Positions 24,601 through 33,028 are shown, counted from the stretch's first letter. The stretch: DNA of 64,000 nucleotides from Acetobacter peroxydans (GCF_006539345.1 NZ_BJMV01000011.1:1-64000); one strand, 5' to 3'. Made by a program: numbers and translations. Notes: a model not told the origin generated them from the letters alone.

Positions 24601-26782
24601 CACGCTGCTCTGCGAGATGGATAAAGACGACCGGCTGTCGCGCAAGCGCATCGAGCACATGAAGGAGATGATGGAAGCCAAGCTCGAAGGGCTGGCGACC
24701 CTCAAGGATGATCTGCTGCATCTGGGAGAACTGGGGATTGATCAGATCCTCGTGGATGAAGCGCAGCAGTTCCGCAAACTGAGCTTTGCCACCAATCAGG
24801 GCGACCTCAAGGGCGTCGCCCCTGAAGGCTCCCAGCGCGCATGGGATCTGTTCGTCAAGGCTCGGTATCTGGAGCGGGTCAATCCCGGCCGCGCGCTGGT
24901 GCTGGCCTCTGGAAGCCCCATAACGAACACGCTGGGCGAACTCTACTCCGTGCAGCGGTTTATGGCGCTGGATGCCCTGCGCAGCCGCGGCCTGCATGAG
25001 TTCGACGCCTGGGCGGCCAATTTCGGGGAGACCCGGACCGAACTCGAACTCCAGCCCAGTGGTCTCTACAAGCCCGTGACCCGCTTTACCGAGTTCGTCA
25101 ATGTCGCGGACCTCATGGCGCTCTATCGTGACTTCGCCGATGTCGTCCAGCAGGATGATCTGCGCCGCTACGTGAACCTGCCCGCCGTCAAGGGCGGCCA
25201 CCGTCAGATTGTCGTGGCTCCCGTCCATGCGCGCTTCCGTGCCTATCAGAAGACGCTGGCCGAGCGGATCACCGCGATTGAGAACCGTACAGGCAGGCCC
25301 CAGAAGGGGGATGACATCCTGCTCTCCGTCATGGGGGATGCCCGCCATGCCGCCCTCGATCTGCGCTTTGTCGGCTGGGGCCGGGCAGGGGAGGGGGAGG
25401 AGAGCAAGCTCGACCGCATGATCCGCAATGTCTTCTCCATCTGGGAGGAGAGTGCGCAGAACCGGTACACCAACCCCGAGACCGGCCAGCCTTATGCGGT
25501 GCCGGGTGCGGTGCAGATGATTTTCTCGGATCTGGGCACTGTGGGGGCCGAGGGCAAACGGGGCTTCTCCGCCTATCTGTGGATCCGCGACGAACTGGTG
25601 CGCATGGGCGTGCCGCGCGAGCAGATCGCTTTCATGCAGGATTACAAGAAGGCGGAAGCCAAGCAGCGCCTGTTCGGCGACCTCAATGCCGGGCGCAAGC
25701 GCATCCTGATCGGCAGCACCCAGACCATGGGCACGGGGGTCAACGCCCAGCAGCGGCTTCTGGCCCTGCATCATCTGGATGTGCCCTGGCTGGTCTCGGA
25801 CATCATCCAGCGTGAGGGGCGCATCGAGCGGCAGGGCAACCAGAACCCCGAAATCCGGATTTTTGCCTATGCGCAGGAAGGCTCGGTGGACGCCACCAAC
25901 TGGCAGCTGCTCGAACGCAAGCTGCGCTTCATCGCTCTGGCGATGTCTGGTGATCGCTCCATCCGGCGCGTGGAGGATCTGGACAGCGAGGGCAACCAGT
26001 TCGCCATGGCCAAGGCGCTGGCCTCTGGGGATATGCGGCTCATGCAGAAAGCCGGTCTGGAGGCGGAGCTCGCGCGGCTCGAACGCCTCTATGCGGCGCA
26101 TTACGACGACCAGTTTGCGGTGCGCCGGGCTGTCCAGCAGGCCGAGCGCGAGATCGTCTGGGCGCAGGCCCGGATTCCGCTGATCGAGGCTGATCTGGCA
26201 GCCCGTGTGGCCACGCGCGGCGAGGCGTTCCGCTTCGAGACCGAGCGCGGTGTGATCGCCGAGCGCGAGAAGGCGGGCGCGTTCTTGCTGGCCCAGCTCC
26301 GTCTGGCGGTCAGGAACGCGCAGGAAGGAAGGTGGACGCTGGGGCGGATTGGCGGGTTTGCACTCACGCTGGATGCGGCGCCCGTACGACGGTTCTCAGA
26401 AGACAGGGTGGTGACAGACGCGGGGCTGTCCGTCGCGTTCGCGCATGGAACGGTGGACATCACCGTGGATCAGGACACGAAGCCTCTGGGGCTGGTGGCC
26501 CGCATCGAGAACCTTGTGCTGCGTCTTGATGCGGAGCTGGCCGACACCCAGAAAACCCTTGATGAGGCGACCCGCCGTCTGCCCGCCTATCAGGCCCGGC
26601 TTGGTGCGCCGTTCCGCGATCAGGCGCTGCTCGATGAGAAGCGCAACGCGCTGGCAGACCTCGAAGCCGATCTCGCGGCCACCAGCGGGGCAGGGGATGA
26701 GGAGGAGGCACCGGCCAATGATGACATGCCCATGACCAATCAGACTATGGAGGCGGACAGCCCCCTCAGGGACGCGGCCTGA
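21650..26782 (+). CDS. DarB-like fused N6-adenine methylase and SNF2/DEAD-type helicase
   Basis: This 1710-residue protein begins with an adenine methyltransferase domain: a SAM-binding LEPGCGVGQFIAL near residue 175 and catalytic NPPF near 236. A superfamily 2 helicase follows, with HAVGSGKTFSM (Walker A, about 878), LVDEAQQFRKL (DEAQ box, about 1035), LASGSPITNT (motif III-like) and QREGRIERQGN (motif VI, about 1386). The C-terminal 250 residues are coiled-coil. Similar fusions include P1 DarB, which protects incoming DNA from type I restriction. On plasmids they are thought to be anti-restriction or establishment factors. It heads the long + strand backbone and sits just after parA. The ATG at 21650 has only a weak GGAG site. 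Confidence 0.85.
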   Translation: MSLFGDQLSLFSSSALSGASDLFWGELEGEDSPLPSPVATAPVVIPQNDFRLIGTRGLAASWKDRARDNIAAIKLLGTVETEDRNATPEEQAVLSRFIGFGAGELANALFPRGGEPYRPGWESLGKALEAACSETEHAALARSTQYAHYTPEHIVIAIWDMLMKRGFQGGSVLEPGCGVGQFIALRPERLEGRIAFTGIEMDSIAARIARKLYPKQWIRSEDFTKATLASDYDLAIGNPPFSNRTVNAPEHRDLRGFSLHDWFIARSLSALRPGGFAAFVTSRHTLDKSELKARQHIAEEADLLGAVRLPVGAMSAEAGTEVVLDLLVFRKRMIGELPGDQAWLETAPVPDSDEGRGPLRINRYFLDSPAQVLGQHGWAGSQFGLDYCCLPVAGVDLQTALPEALARIAPESRFLPPAEQRITRPELDGLSVGTAASGADLKEGSYYLHNRVLHQIISGEGRAVPIRKGELKDGLFQKHARIIEALIPVRDAAKAVLRAQMDNQPFGRHQHRLRQAWQGFTRQFGPINLANTTVRVNPTTGEETESRRRPNLQPFYDDPDVWLVSSIEEYDEATQTARPGPLFTERVIHAPVEPEIHSAHDALAVCLHDVGRVDLPLIAELTGCSVDDALTELGEAVYLDPEASRLGGDVWVAADELLSGAVRTKLAAAREAAKSDPRFARTAAALERAQPEDLRPSDITARLGAPWLPVSDIMAFTREVLGVETTIHHTAEVACWSVDKRAFFGRAEATSVWGTERRHAGELLEDALTQASPKIWDTVKDSNGNDTRVLNTQETEAAKEKLAAIRQAFQNWVWQDAERADRLVRLYNDTYNNLVPRTFNGAHLRLPGASTVISLREHQKRVIWRIIAAGSTYIAHAVGSGKTFSMCAAVMEQKRLGLISKAMIVVPGHCLAQMAREFLMLYPTAKILVADETNFAKAKRQRFLARAATGNWDAIIITHDAFKFIAVEAAFERGMIDEQIDAYDTLLCEMDKDDRLSRKRIEHMKEMMEAKLEGLATLKDDLLHLGELGIDQILVDEAQQFRKLSFATNQGDLKGVAPEGSQRAWDLFVKARYLERVNPGRALVLASGSPITNTLGELYSVQRFMALDALRSRGLHEFDAWAANFGETRTELELQPSGLYKPVTRFTEFVNVADLMALYRDFADVVQQDDLRRYVNLPAVKGGHRQIVVAPVHARFRAYQKTLAERITAIENRTGRPQKGDDILLSVMGDARHAALDLRFVGWGRAGEGEESKLDRMIRNVFSIWEESAQNRYTNPETGQPYAVPGAVQMIFSDLGTVGAEGKRGFSAYLWIRDELVRMGVPREQIAFMQDYKKAEAKQRLFGDLNAGRKRILIGSTQTMGTGVNAQQRLLALHHLDVPWLVSDIIQREGRIERQGNQNPEIRIFAYAQEGSVDATNWQLLERKLRFIALAMSGDRSIRRVEDLDSEGNQFAMAKALASGDMRLMQKAGLEAELARLERLYAAHYDDQFAVRRAVQQAEREIVWAQARIPLIEADLAARVATRGEAFRFETERGVIAEREKAGAFLLAQLRLAVRNAQEGRWTLGRIGGFALTLDAAPVRRFSEDRVVTDAGLSVAFAHGTVDITVDQDTKPLGLVARIENLVLRLDAELADTQKTLDEATRRLPAYQARLGAPFRDQALLDEKRNALADLEADLAATSGAGDEEEAPANDDMPMTNQTMEADSPLRDAA

Positions 26783-26800
26783 TCCCCCTGTGCCGTCCGG

Positions 26801-26824
26801 CGTCACAACGCCGGGCGGCATACT
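26801..26824 (+). promoter_or_regulatory. Shared promoter/operator motif upstream of the PAPS-reductase-like gene
   Basis: CGTCACAAC at 26801-26809 is followed after 9 nt by CATACT at 26819-26824. The same box, spacing and -10-like hexamer recur upstream of at least seven other genes in this window. Confidence 0.65.
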
Positions 26825-26864
26825 GGCGCGAGCATGAAACCATATCCCTGAGAGGCGCTGCATC

Positions 26865-27839
26865 ATGGAGCAGATCGACGTCAACAGCTATGACCGGATC
26901 ATTGTCGCCTGTAGCGGTGGCAAGGATAGTGTTGCGACCCTACTGCATCTTCTGGATTGCGGTGCTCCGGTGGACCGTATGGAGCTATGGCACCACGATG
27001 TGGACGGGCAGGGGGAGGCTTTTATGGACTGGCCGTCCACCACGCCCTATGTCCACGCTTTAGCCAGCCACTTCGAAATACCCTGTTACCTGTCCTGGCG
27101 CGAAGGGGGGCTGAAGGGCGAGATCCTGCGTGATGGCGTCCCCACCGCCGCCGTGCTGTGTGAGACCCCCGCTGGGCTTGTGCGGCGTGGCGGTGCAGGC
27201 CCTGTCGGCACCCGGCTGCGGTTCCCGCAGGTCAGTGCCAGCCTCAGCACGCGCTATTGCAGTGCGACCGCCAAGATCGATGTGGCGGATATGGCCTTAC
27301 GCGCACAGGATCGGTTTCTGGGAAGCCGCACGCTGTTCGTCACTGGGGAGCGCGCCGAGGAAAGCCCGAACCGTGCGCGTTACGCTGTGTTCGGCCCGCA
27401 TCGCACGGACACGCGCGACAGTCGGCGCAGATGTAGGCTTGTCGACCACTATAGGCCGGTACACGCATGGAGCGAGGCGGAAATCTGGGCCATCCTGCAG
27501 CGTTATGGCGTGATCCCGACCCTTCCTTACCAACTCGGCTTCGGGCGGCTCTCCTGCGCCTTATGCGTGTTCATGAGTGTGAATCAGGCGGCAACCCTGC
27601 GGTACATCATGCCCGAGCGATTTGCAGCATTGGCCGCGCTGGAGCGGCATTTTGGCTGCACTATGAAACGTGAATGTGGTCTGCACCACTATGCCGATAG
27701 GGGCGTGGTCTATGCGGCAGCACTGGCACGGCCGGATCTGGTGGCCCGTTCACTGGAACACCAGTGGCACGGGCCGGTTGTCACTTCACGCTGGGTCTTG
27801 CCCGCTGGGGCGTTTGGGGAAAGTGCGGGGCCAACCTAG
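26865..27839 (+). CDS. PAPS-reductase-family PP-loop protein
   Basis: The protein is 324 residues. IIVACSGGKDSVATLLHLLDCG at about residues 12-33 is the PP-loop of the PAPS reductase/ATP pyrophosphatase superfamily. Several cysteines near the C-terminus (FGRLSCALCVF, FGCTMKRECGLHH) could hold a metal or Fe-S cluster, and TGERAEESPNRARY resembles the substrate loop of the family. Housekeeping CysH reduces PAPS to sulfite. Plasmid copies such as this are more often linked to nucleic-acid modification (DndC-like chemistry) or have no known role. It is transcribed behind the DarB-like gene but has its own promoter-like motif. Confidence 0.8.
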   Translation: MEQIDVNSYDRIIVACSGGKDSVATLLHLLDCGAPVDRMELWHHDVDGQGEAFMDWPSTTPYVHALASHFEIPCYLSWREGGLKGEILRDGVPTAAVLCETPAGLVRRGGAGPVGTRLRFPQVSASLSTRYCSATAKIDVADMALRAQDRFLGSRTLFVTGERAEESPNRARYAVFGPHRTDTRDSRRRCRLVDHYRPVHAWSEAEIWAILQRYGVIPTLPYQLGFGRLSCALCVFMSVNQAATLRYIMPERFAALAALERHFGCTMKRECGLHHYADRGVVYAAALARPDLVARSLEHQWHGPVVTSRWVLPAGAFGESAGPT

Positions 27840-27904
27840 CTAATTGTGGGGGGGATAAGTATTAGACTTCTGTAAATTAGGTTTTTCCTTTCCTGTAAGG
27901 AGAC

Positions 27905-28585
27905 ATGGAAATGATAGGCAATTTTGAAGATATAATAGAATCTCCCTTTACGACGCTAATTTTCGCTCTGATCGTTTTTCATATTTATATATATGCTGAA
28001 AAGCCAAGCGCACGCTTTTTGAAGAAAATTGATTATTGGTGGCTGGGTTTTGCCTCTCTTTCTTTGTTTGGTGCGATTTACGCACAGAAACAACTTTTCG
28101 CAGATGGTGACATCAACCTTAGCAAGTCTCGGTTGAGCGCAAGTATTTCCGAGTTGAAGAGAGAAATTTCATTCCAAAACCATTATGTATGCGACACGCA
28201 TTGGTTGGCACCGCCGTATTTGATACCAGACCCACGTTCTATTGTTAGGTACAAAACGCGAGATGAAGCTTGCGCTTGGTATCAACGTCTCGACGCGAGT
28301 GTCAGTAAGGCGGGTCTAAGCGATAAGGAGATTATAGATATTTCAAATCATCCTATTCCTGAACAAATCTCAGAATGGCCAGATGATAATATTAAAACCG
28401 CAATTAAAGCGGCGAAGGCGGACTTAGAAAACAGCGAAAATACCCGCACGAATTATGAAAAAGGTATTTTATATGAATGTATAATTTTATATTCACCATA
28501 TCTTCTTGCTCTGGCACTCGCTCTGAGAATTGCAAAAGTGAGTGGGGAATTGCGTCTGGATACAGCCAAAACACAAAAGCAATAA
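27905..28585 (+). CDS. AT-rich membrane protein of unknown function
   Basis: This 226-residue product is far richer in A+T than its neighbours, which suggests recent acquisition. It has two N-terminal transmembrane helices (TTLIFALIVFHIYIYA; YWWLGFASLSLFGAIYA) and a third near the C-terminus (ILYSPYLLALALALRIA). About 120 soluble residues lie between, with a Cys pair (YVCDTHW, EACAWY). A clear AAGGAGA ribosome site precedes the start. I do not recognise the family. A single membrane cargo gene in this position could be an entry-exclusion, toxin or phage-exclusion protein. Confidence 0.7.
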   Translation: MEMIGNFEDIIESPFTTLIFALIVFHIYIYAEKPSARFLKKIDYWWLGFASLSLFGAIYAQKQLFADGDINLSKSRLSASISELKREISFQNHYVCDTHWLAPPYLIPDPRSIVRYKTRDEACAWYQRLDASVSKAGLSDKEIIDISNHPIPEQISEWPDDNIKTAIKAAKADLENSENTRTNYEKGILYECIILYSPYLLALALALRIAKVSGELRLDTAKTQKQ

Positions 28586-28614
28586 TAGTCAGTCAGTGCA
28601 AACGAGGGGCTGCC

Positions 28615-28687
28615 ACAGCTTAAGCGGGCGCGCAAGCGCCAGGCAGTGCGCGCCTGACGGCGCGGCCTTGCCCGCCCGCCCAAGCTG
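28615..28687. repeat. Long GC-rich hairpin upstream of the ParB-like gene
   Basis: The arm CAGCTTAAGCGGGCGCGCAAG pairs imperfectly with the reverse complement of CTTGCCCGCCCGCCCAAGCTG. It is the first of a series of large hairpins placed just before ribosome sites in this region. Confidence 0.65.
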
Positions 28688-28781
28688 CGACCGCGCGGAA
28701 AACATCAGGAGATTGATAAAAAGAGCAGATCAGCTCTGACGCAATCGCCTGCCAGTTTTCCCCATGATCAGGAGCCTCTCC

Positions 28782-30749
28782 ATGGAACTGCGCGTCGTCG
28801 ATCCGAAGACCCTTCTCGACAATCCCGAAAACCCCCGCACCTCGGCCCCCAATGTCGAGGCCGACAGACGCCTTGCCCATAACATCAAGGTGGTGGGTCT
28901 GCTACAGGCCCCGCTGGTGCGCGAACTGCCTGACGGTCAGCTGATGATCGTGGCGGGCCATCGCCGCCGTCGCGCCTGCGTCCTTGCAAAAATGCGTGAA
29001 ATGCACGTTATCGTGACGTCCGCCGACGAAAAGCTGGATGGGCTGGCGGCTGGTTCCGAAAACATGATCCGTGAGGCGATGACGCAAAGTGAACAATGGC
29101 GCTTTGTCGATAAGGCCCGCCGCGAAAAATCGCATACAGACGCACAGCTGGCCCGCGCGCTGATGGTCACACCTGCCTATCTGAAACGGCTGTCGCTTCT
29201 GGCGGGTCTGCATGAGCCGATCCTGCACGCGATCGACATGGGCCGTGGCCCGGACTTCAACGCCCTGAAGGTGATCGCCGCCGCCCCGGTGGAAGAACAG
29301 CGCGCGGCATGGGCCGAAATATTCGAGGATATGGTTGAGGAGGATGCCGACCCGGCCGAGTATCGCCTGAACGCCGAAGATCCCGAGGACACCGTGCCCT
29401 GGTCCGATCTCGCCCGCTTCCTGAAACAGACGCGCTATATGGCGGTGGATGCCCGCTTTGATGAGGCCATGGCCAAAGCCTGCGGTATAATCTGGGCCGA
29501 AGACCTGTTTGGCGAGGGCGGGAAGGATAACCGCTTTACCGAGGATGGCCCGGCTTTTGCCGCCGCACAGGAACAATGGCTTGCCGACTGTCTGCCCGAG
29601 GGCGGGGTCAGGATGGAGGTCGGCGAGTATGAGCAGGCCGCCATTCCTGATGGCTATAAGCGGGTGTCGAACTGGATGACGGCTGAGGAAACCGATGTGG
29701 TGGGGTATTTCCTCAACCCCAACACCTTGAAGATCGACGAAATCCCGCTGCGCCCGCAGGCGACGGGAGAACAGGGAGCCTCTGTACTCCCGCGCAGTAT
29801 TGCGCCCGCAAGCGTTGCCGCCCCCAAAGAGCGGGCAGCCATTTCCGGCAAAGGCCTGGCCATGCTGGGCCTGATCCGCACGCAGGCATTGCACGCAGCC
29901 CTCGACACGGTTGTTGAGGATGTAGACCCGTGGGATCTGGTCGCCGCCCTGCTGCTGGCGCTTGGCGGCCAGAATGTCACCGTGCAGACCCCTGAGCGTG
30001 AGCCTTATGGCCAGATAAGCCGACGTGAGACCGCACTGGCCACGCTCTTTCCCGAAGGCGTGCTGGTCCGTGATCCCGCCTTGCTGCGGCAGGAGGCGGT
30101 TGCCGCGCTCAAGAATGTTGCAAACTGCACGATCAGCCAGCATAGCGGCAGCGGTGTAACGGCCCGGCTCATGGGGCTGCTGTTCGACGCCGATGCGCAG
30201 ATGCCCAATATGGCTTTTGACGACTTCCTGAAATGCTTCAGCAAGCCCGGCATCATGGAGGCGGGCAAGGCGCTGAACCTTCTGCCCCGTAACACCGGCA
30301 AGGAGATGCGCAATGCCATTATGGCGCATGTGGGGGCTGACGGCCGCTGGGTGCCCGAACAGGCCGGGTTCGGTTCTGCGGTCGAGGACTGGAAAGCGAA
30401 GCTCGCTGATATGGCGCGCAGATCCGAAATGCTGGCTTCCCTGACATCTGACGATGAAGGGGAAGAAGAGGACAGCGACGAATTTGGCCACCAGCTTCCC
30501 GTCGAAGAAGAAATGATGGAAGCCGGGCCGGACAGCCCGGACGAGGCTGAGAATATTCTCTTAGAAACCGCTGACGCAGGCGAGGGGCCTGCCCCTGAAG
30601 GCCGGGACGATGAAACGGCCGAGCTGAAGGACGTCCTGCTTGAGCAGGCTGGCGCGGTGCTGACGCCGGATGATGCCGATCCTGACGCGCGGGCTGCCGT
30701 CAAAGCCCATCTGGACAGCCATCTTGAGGTGGTACGGATCGCCGCCTGA
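28782..30749 (+). CDS. ParB/Srx-fold nuclease-like protein, long plasmid form
   Basis: The ATG at 28782 is chosen because AGGAG lies 8 nt upstream. An ATG at 28764 would precede that site. The product is 655 residues. Its N-terminus is a ParB/Srx domain (VDPKTLLDNPENPR...LAHNIKVVGLLQAPLVRELPDGQLMIVAGHRRRRACVLAKM) with the arginine-rich box, followed by a HTH-like region (DAQLARALMVTPAYLKRLSLLAGL). The rest is helical and ends in a very acidic tail (about 560-640). Alphaproteobacterial plasmids often carry such long ParB-like proteins apart from parA. Roles proposed for them include nuclease and plasmid establishment. Confidence 0.85.
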   Translation: MELRVVDPKTLLDNPENPRTSAPNVEADRRLAHNIKVVGLLQAPLVRELPDGQLMIVAGHRRRRACVLAKMREMHVIVTSADEKLDGLAAGSENMIREAMTQSEQWRFVDKARREKSHTDAQLARALMVTPAYLKRLSLLAGLHEPILHAIDMGRGPDFNALKVIAAAPVEEQRAAWAEIFEDMVEEDADPAEYRLNAEDPEDTVPWSDLARFLKQTRYMAVDARFDEAMAKACGIIWAEDLFGEGGKDNRFTEDGPAFAAAQEQWLADCLPEGGVRMEVGEYEQAAIPDGYKRVSNWMTAEETDVVGYFLNPNTLKIDEIPLRPQATGEQGASVLPRSIAPASVAAPKERAAISGKGLAMLGLIRTQALHAALDTVVEDVDPWDLVAALLLALGGQNVTVQTPEREPYGQISRRETALATLFPEGVLVRDPALLRQEAVAALKNVANCTISQHSGSGVTARLMGLLFDADAQMPNMAFDDFLKCFSKPGIMEAGKALNLLPRNTGKEMRNAIMAHVGADGRWVPEQAGFGSAVEDWKAKLADMARRSEMLASLTSDDEGEEEDSDEFGHQLPVEEEMMEAGPDSPDEAENILLETADAGEGPAPEGRDDETAELKDVLLEQAGAVLTPDDADPDARAAVKAHLDSHLEVVRIAA

Positions 30750-30797
30750 CGGCGGCCGGTTCCAGACCAAAACCCAAAAAACACAGATCAGAAAAGC

Positions 30798-30892
30798 GCG
30801 CCTGCCAGAACGGGGTCGCGCGTTCAAACGGTGGGGCTTCGCTCCCGGCGCTGCGCGCGGCGTTTGAGCGCGCGGCCGCCGTCCCGGCAGGC
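30798..30892. repeat. Long GC-rich hairpin upstream of the zinc-finger gene
   Basis: Outer arms CGCCTGCC and GGCAGGC enclose a second stem, GCGCGTTCAAACG pairing with CGTTTGAGCGCGC, and an apical GGGGCTTCGCTCC. The hairpin is flanked by A-rich tracts and ends 17 bp before the ribosome site of the next gene. Confidence 0.75.
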
Positions 30893-30919
30893 AGCAGGTA
30901 TTCAGAACAGGAGAATGCC

Positions 30920-31288
30920 ATGCGTCCGATTGCCTTTCCGCGCCCATTTCCAAAGCACGTCACGCCCGCACGCTGGGCTTGCGTGGATGATCCCGTAACG
31001 TGCCGACGCTGCCATCATGAATGGCCCGCTGGTGATCCGGCCTACCAACTGGCGTGCCGCGGCTGCGGGGCGCCAAGCGGCCACCCCTGCTGCCGCCCTG
31101 AGGGCGGGAACGAGCGCGTGTGCTTCCAGCGTGATCAGGATGCGCGCAGATCAGGGTTGTTGATCCCCTGCGAGGGGTTGAGCTGGGATGGTCGCCACGA
31201 CAAGCCCCTGACGCTCTCTCTGAGCCGTTCGACCGACGCTCGCGCGGTGCTGAGTGGTGCACCTCCAGCCCGGCGTTTTGCTGCCTAA
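30920..31288 (+). CDS. Small zinc-ribbon protein
   Basis: This 122-residue protein has cysteine pairs typical of zinc binding: TCRRCHHEW, ACRGCGAPSGHPCC and RVCF, within residues 27-73. The central part (ACRGCGAPSGHPCCRPEGG) resembles small zinc-finger proteins encoded by alphaproteobacterial plasmids and prophages. The function is unknown, though nucleic-acid binding is likely. An AGGAG ribosome site sits 8 nt before the ATG. It begins a run of small DUF genes, each behind its own hairpin or ribosome site. Confidence 0.65.
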   Translation: MRPIAFPRPFPKHVTPARWACVDDPVTCRRCHHEWPAGDPAYQLACRGCGAPSGHPCCRPEGGNERVCFQRDQDARRSGLLIPCEGLSWDGRHDKPLTLSLSRSTDARAVLSGAPPARRFAA

Positions 31289-31343
31289 GCCAATGCAGGG
31301 AGGCCCAACCGCCCGCCTGCATCCAGAAAAAACAGAACAAGGA

Positions 31344-31796
31344 ATGAAAATCATGACTGAAACACTGGCGATGCTTGAACAGATGGATCGCTACAATCGC
31401 CTCAAACGCGAAAGCCAGACAGAAGACAGAGCGACCGTCATGGCGGCCCTGAAAGCGTGTGGCATCACGAAAGTCGTTATCCGTTACGATGGTTATGGTG
31501 ATTCCGGCGGTGTGGAAGAGTGCACGGTTGAAGGCGGGCAGGGACAGGAAAGCCTCACGGTACCTGTCCAGACAGTTATCCTTGACTGGTCTTCGGCAGA
31601 AAAAACCATCCAGATGGCGCCGTTAAGGGAGGTGCTGGAAACGCTCGCCATGCAGTATGTGGCTGTCGAACATAGTGGTTGGGAAAACAACGAAGGCGGC
31701 TCTGGCGACGTCACCTTTGATCCGATTGCGGGCACGATTACGGTGTCCCATACCGAGAACTACGTCGCCAGCGAAGACTTCATCCATACCTACTGA
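31344..31796 (+). CDS. DUF6878-like plasmid protein
   Basis: The start at 31344 follows AACAAGGA. The longer reading from 31254 would overlap the previous gene. The 150-residue product has a helical N-terminus (MLEQMDRYNRLKRESQTEDRATVMAALKACGI) and a beta-rich acidic core (VVIRYDGYGDSGGVEECTVEGG...GWENNEGGSGDVTFDPIAGTITVSHTENYV). From memory this fits the DUF6878 family carried by alphaproteobacterial conjugative elements. The function is unknown. It lies 15 bp before the DUF6915-like gene, so the two are likely one unit. Confidence 0.65.
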   Translation: MKIMTETLAMLEQMDRYNRLKRESQTEDRATVMAALKACGITKVVIRYDGYGDSGGVEECTVEGGQGQESLTVPVQTVILDWSSAEKTIQMAPLREVLETLAMQYVAVEHSGWENNEGGSGDVTFDPIAGTITVSHTENYVASEDFIHTY

Positions 31797-31811
31797 GACC
31801 AGGGGAGTGAC

Positions 31812-32192
31812 ATGGCGCATAGTTATTTCCACGCGGTCATCTCCGTGAAAAAATGGGGCGGTATTCCTGAGGATTATCAGGCAATTCATAGCTGGTTCGA
31901 CGGGTCAAAAGCCATTCTGGCCGACATGCGCCACAGGGCGCTGCGCCATCATGCCGAAGGCATTTTCATGGCTGAACAGGTCTTCGGTGTCACCATGACA
32001 AATTCGGCCGGGCGCACCGTTCCGGTGCGCCTGATTGGCGAACAGCATGTTCTGGACGATCTCGGCCACATCCCGAGTTTCGCGGACTGGGCGCGGGCGA
32101 TCGAACCCGCACGATGGATGGTCCGGGTTTCGCCGCACGCGCCATCCACCCAGTCCGTCTCCCCGGCAGGGGCGCTTCCCATCGCCGCGTAA
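31812..32192 (+). CDS. DUF6915-like plasmid protein
   Basis: The 126-residue protein begins MAHSYFHAVISVKKWGGIPEDYQAIHSWFDGSKAILADMRHRALRHHAEGIF. This His-rich start with the RHRALRHHAEGIF block is characteristic of a family known as DUF6915, recalled from memory. No catalytic role is described to my knowledge. The conserved His and Asp residues could bind metal. An AGGGGAGT site precedes the ATG. The last 20 residues are Ala/Ser/Pro-rich and probably disordered. Confidence 0.65.
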   Translation: MAHSYFHAVISVKKWGGIPEDYQAIHSWFDGSKAILADMRHRALRHHAEGIFMAEQVFGVTMTNSAGRTVPVRLIGEQHVLDDLGHIPSFADWARAIEPARWMVRVSPHAPSTQSVSPAGALPIAA

Positions 32193-32294
32193 TGGCTGGC
32201 GTAGCGCGCGTCAGACGACTGGCCGCGCAAAAATGGACACAAACACGCAGATCAGAACACCAGACAGACAAACACACAAAAACAGCAAAACGTA

Positions 32295-32384
32295 CCCGCC
32301 AGAACGGGACCGTGCGTTCAAACGGTGGGGCTGCGCCCCGGCGCTACGCGCCGCGTTTGAGCGCACGGCCGCCGTCCCGGCAGG
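32295..32384. repeat. Long GC-rich hairpin upstream of the DUF6876-like gene
   Basis: CCCGCCAGAACGGGAC pairs with GTCCCGGCAGGCC, with an inner stem CGTGCGTTCAAACG against CGTTTGAGCGCACG. It is closely related in sequence to the hairpin at 30798-30892, so the two are copies of one element. Confidence 0.8.
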
Positions 32385-32420
32385 CCGCAGAGTGTCAAAA
32401 AACCAGAAAAGGATAGAGAC

Positions 32421-32825
32421 ATGTCTGCAGCACTTGAACATACCCAGCCTGAAGCGATCACGGCGGAGACGCTCGCACAGTTTATCGGCACGACCCGGTA
32501 TCATCGCTACACGATGGGTCTGATCCTGACCGATGGGGCGGCGTATCTGGCCCAAAATGGTGCGGCATGGCTGCTGGACATCGTGGCGAGCGCGCGGCTG
32601 GTTCCAGCCGTCAGGCGCGCCGAGTTCGAGTTCTGGACGCTCAGGGTGGATCTCACCAAACACTGCGCCGAGGTTGTGTGCACGGATGGAAACGGCGAAC
32701 GCGATGCCAACATCCTGTACCGCCAGAGTGTGGGCTATACGGATTTCCCGCTGGCAGAACAGAAACTCTACGTCGCGGCCGATAGCAGCCTCGGCAAGGT
32801 TGTCATGCTCACATCCGAATACTGA
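32421..32825 (+). CDS. DUF6876-like plasmid protein
   Basis: This 134-residue protein contains ETLAQFIGTTRYHRYTMGLILTDGAAYLAQNGAAWLLDIVASARL followed by EFWTLRVDLTKHCAEVVCTDGNGERDANILYRQSVGYTDFPLAEQKLYV. This is the layout of DUF6876, small proteins from plasmids and integrative elements. The family's function is unknown. The ATG follows AAAGGATAGAGAC. Confidence 0.65.
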   Translation: MSAALEHTQPEAITAETLAQFIGTTRYHRYTMGLILTDGAAYLAQNGAAWLLDIVASARLVPAVRRAEFEFWTLRVDLTKHCAEVVCTDGNGERDANILYRQSVGYTDFPLAEQKLYVAADSSLGKVVMLTSEY

Positions 32826-32960
32826 GCGAGGACGAGGCTGCGCCAGTGCGTGCGCCGAAATGGACACAGCCACGCACGGGCTCCTTCGACCTTTAGCCGG
32901 GGATGCGCGTAGAGAGCGCCATCCAAAAAAGAAAAACACCAAAAGCAAAAAAACAAAACC

Positions 32961-33028
32961 CGCTGCCACGTCTGGGAGGCCGCCACCAGAGGCAAGCTCT
33001 GGCCCCGGCCTCCCAGACGTGGCGGACG
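32961..33028. repeat. Near-perfect hairpin upstream of the 33.1-kb gene
   Basis: GCCACGTCTGGGAGGCCG pairs exactly with CGGCCTCCCAGACGTGGC, and the loop holds a second stem, CCAGAG against CTCTGG. It is preceded by a 25-bp A-rich tract. Confidence 0.85.

Noticed and set aside
23993-26101. 702-residue open frame on the minus strand
   Set aside because: It is antisense to the helicase half of the 1710-residue gene, which carries clear motifs. The antisense product has repetitive shadow composition and no domain.
28902-30491. 529-residue minus-strand frame
   Set aside because: Shadow of the ParB-like gene, typical of GC-rich DNA.
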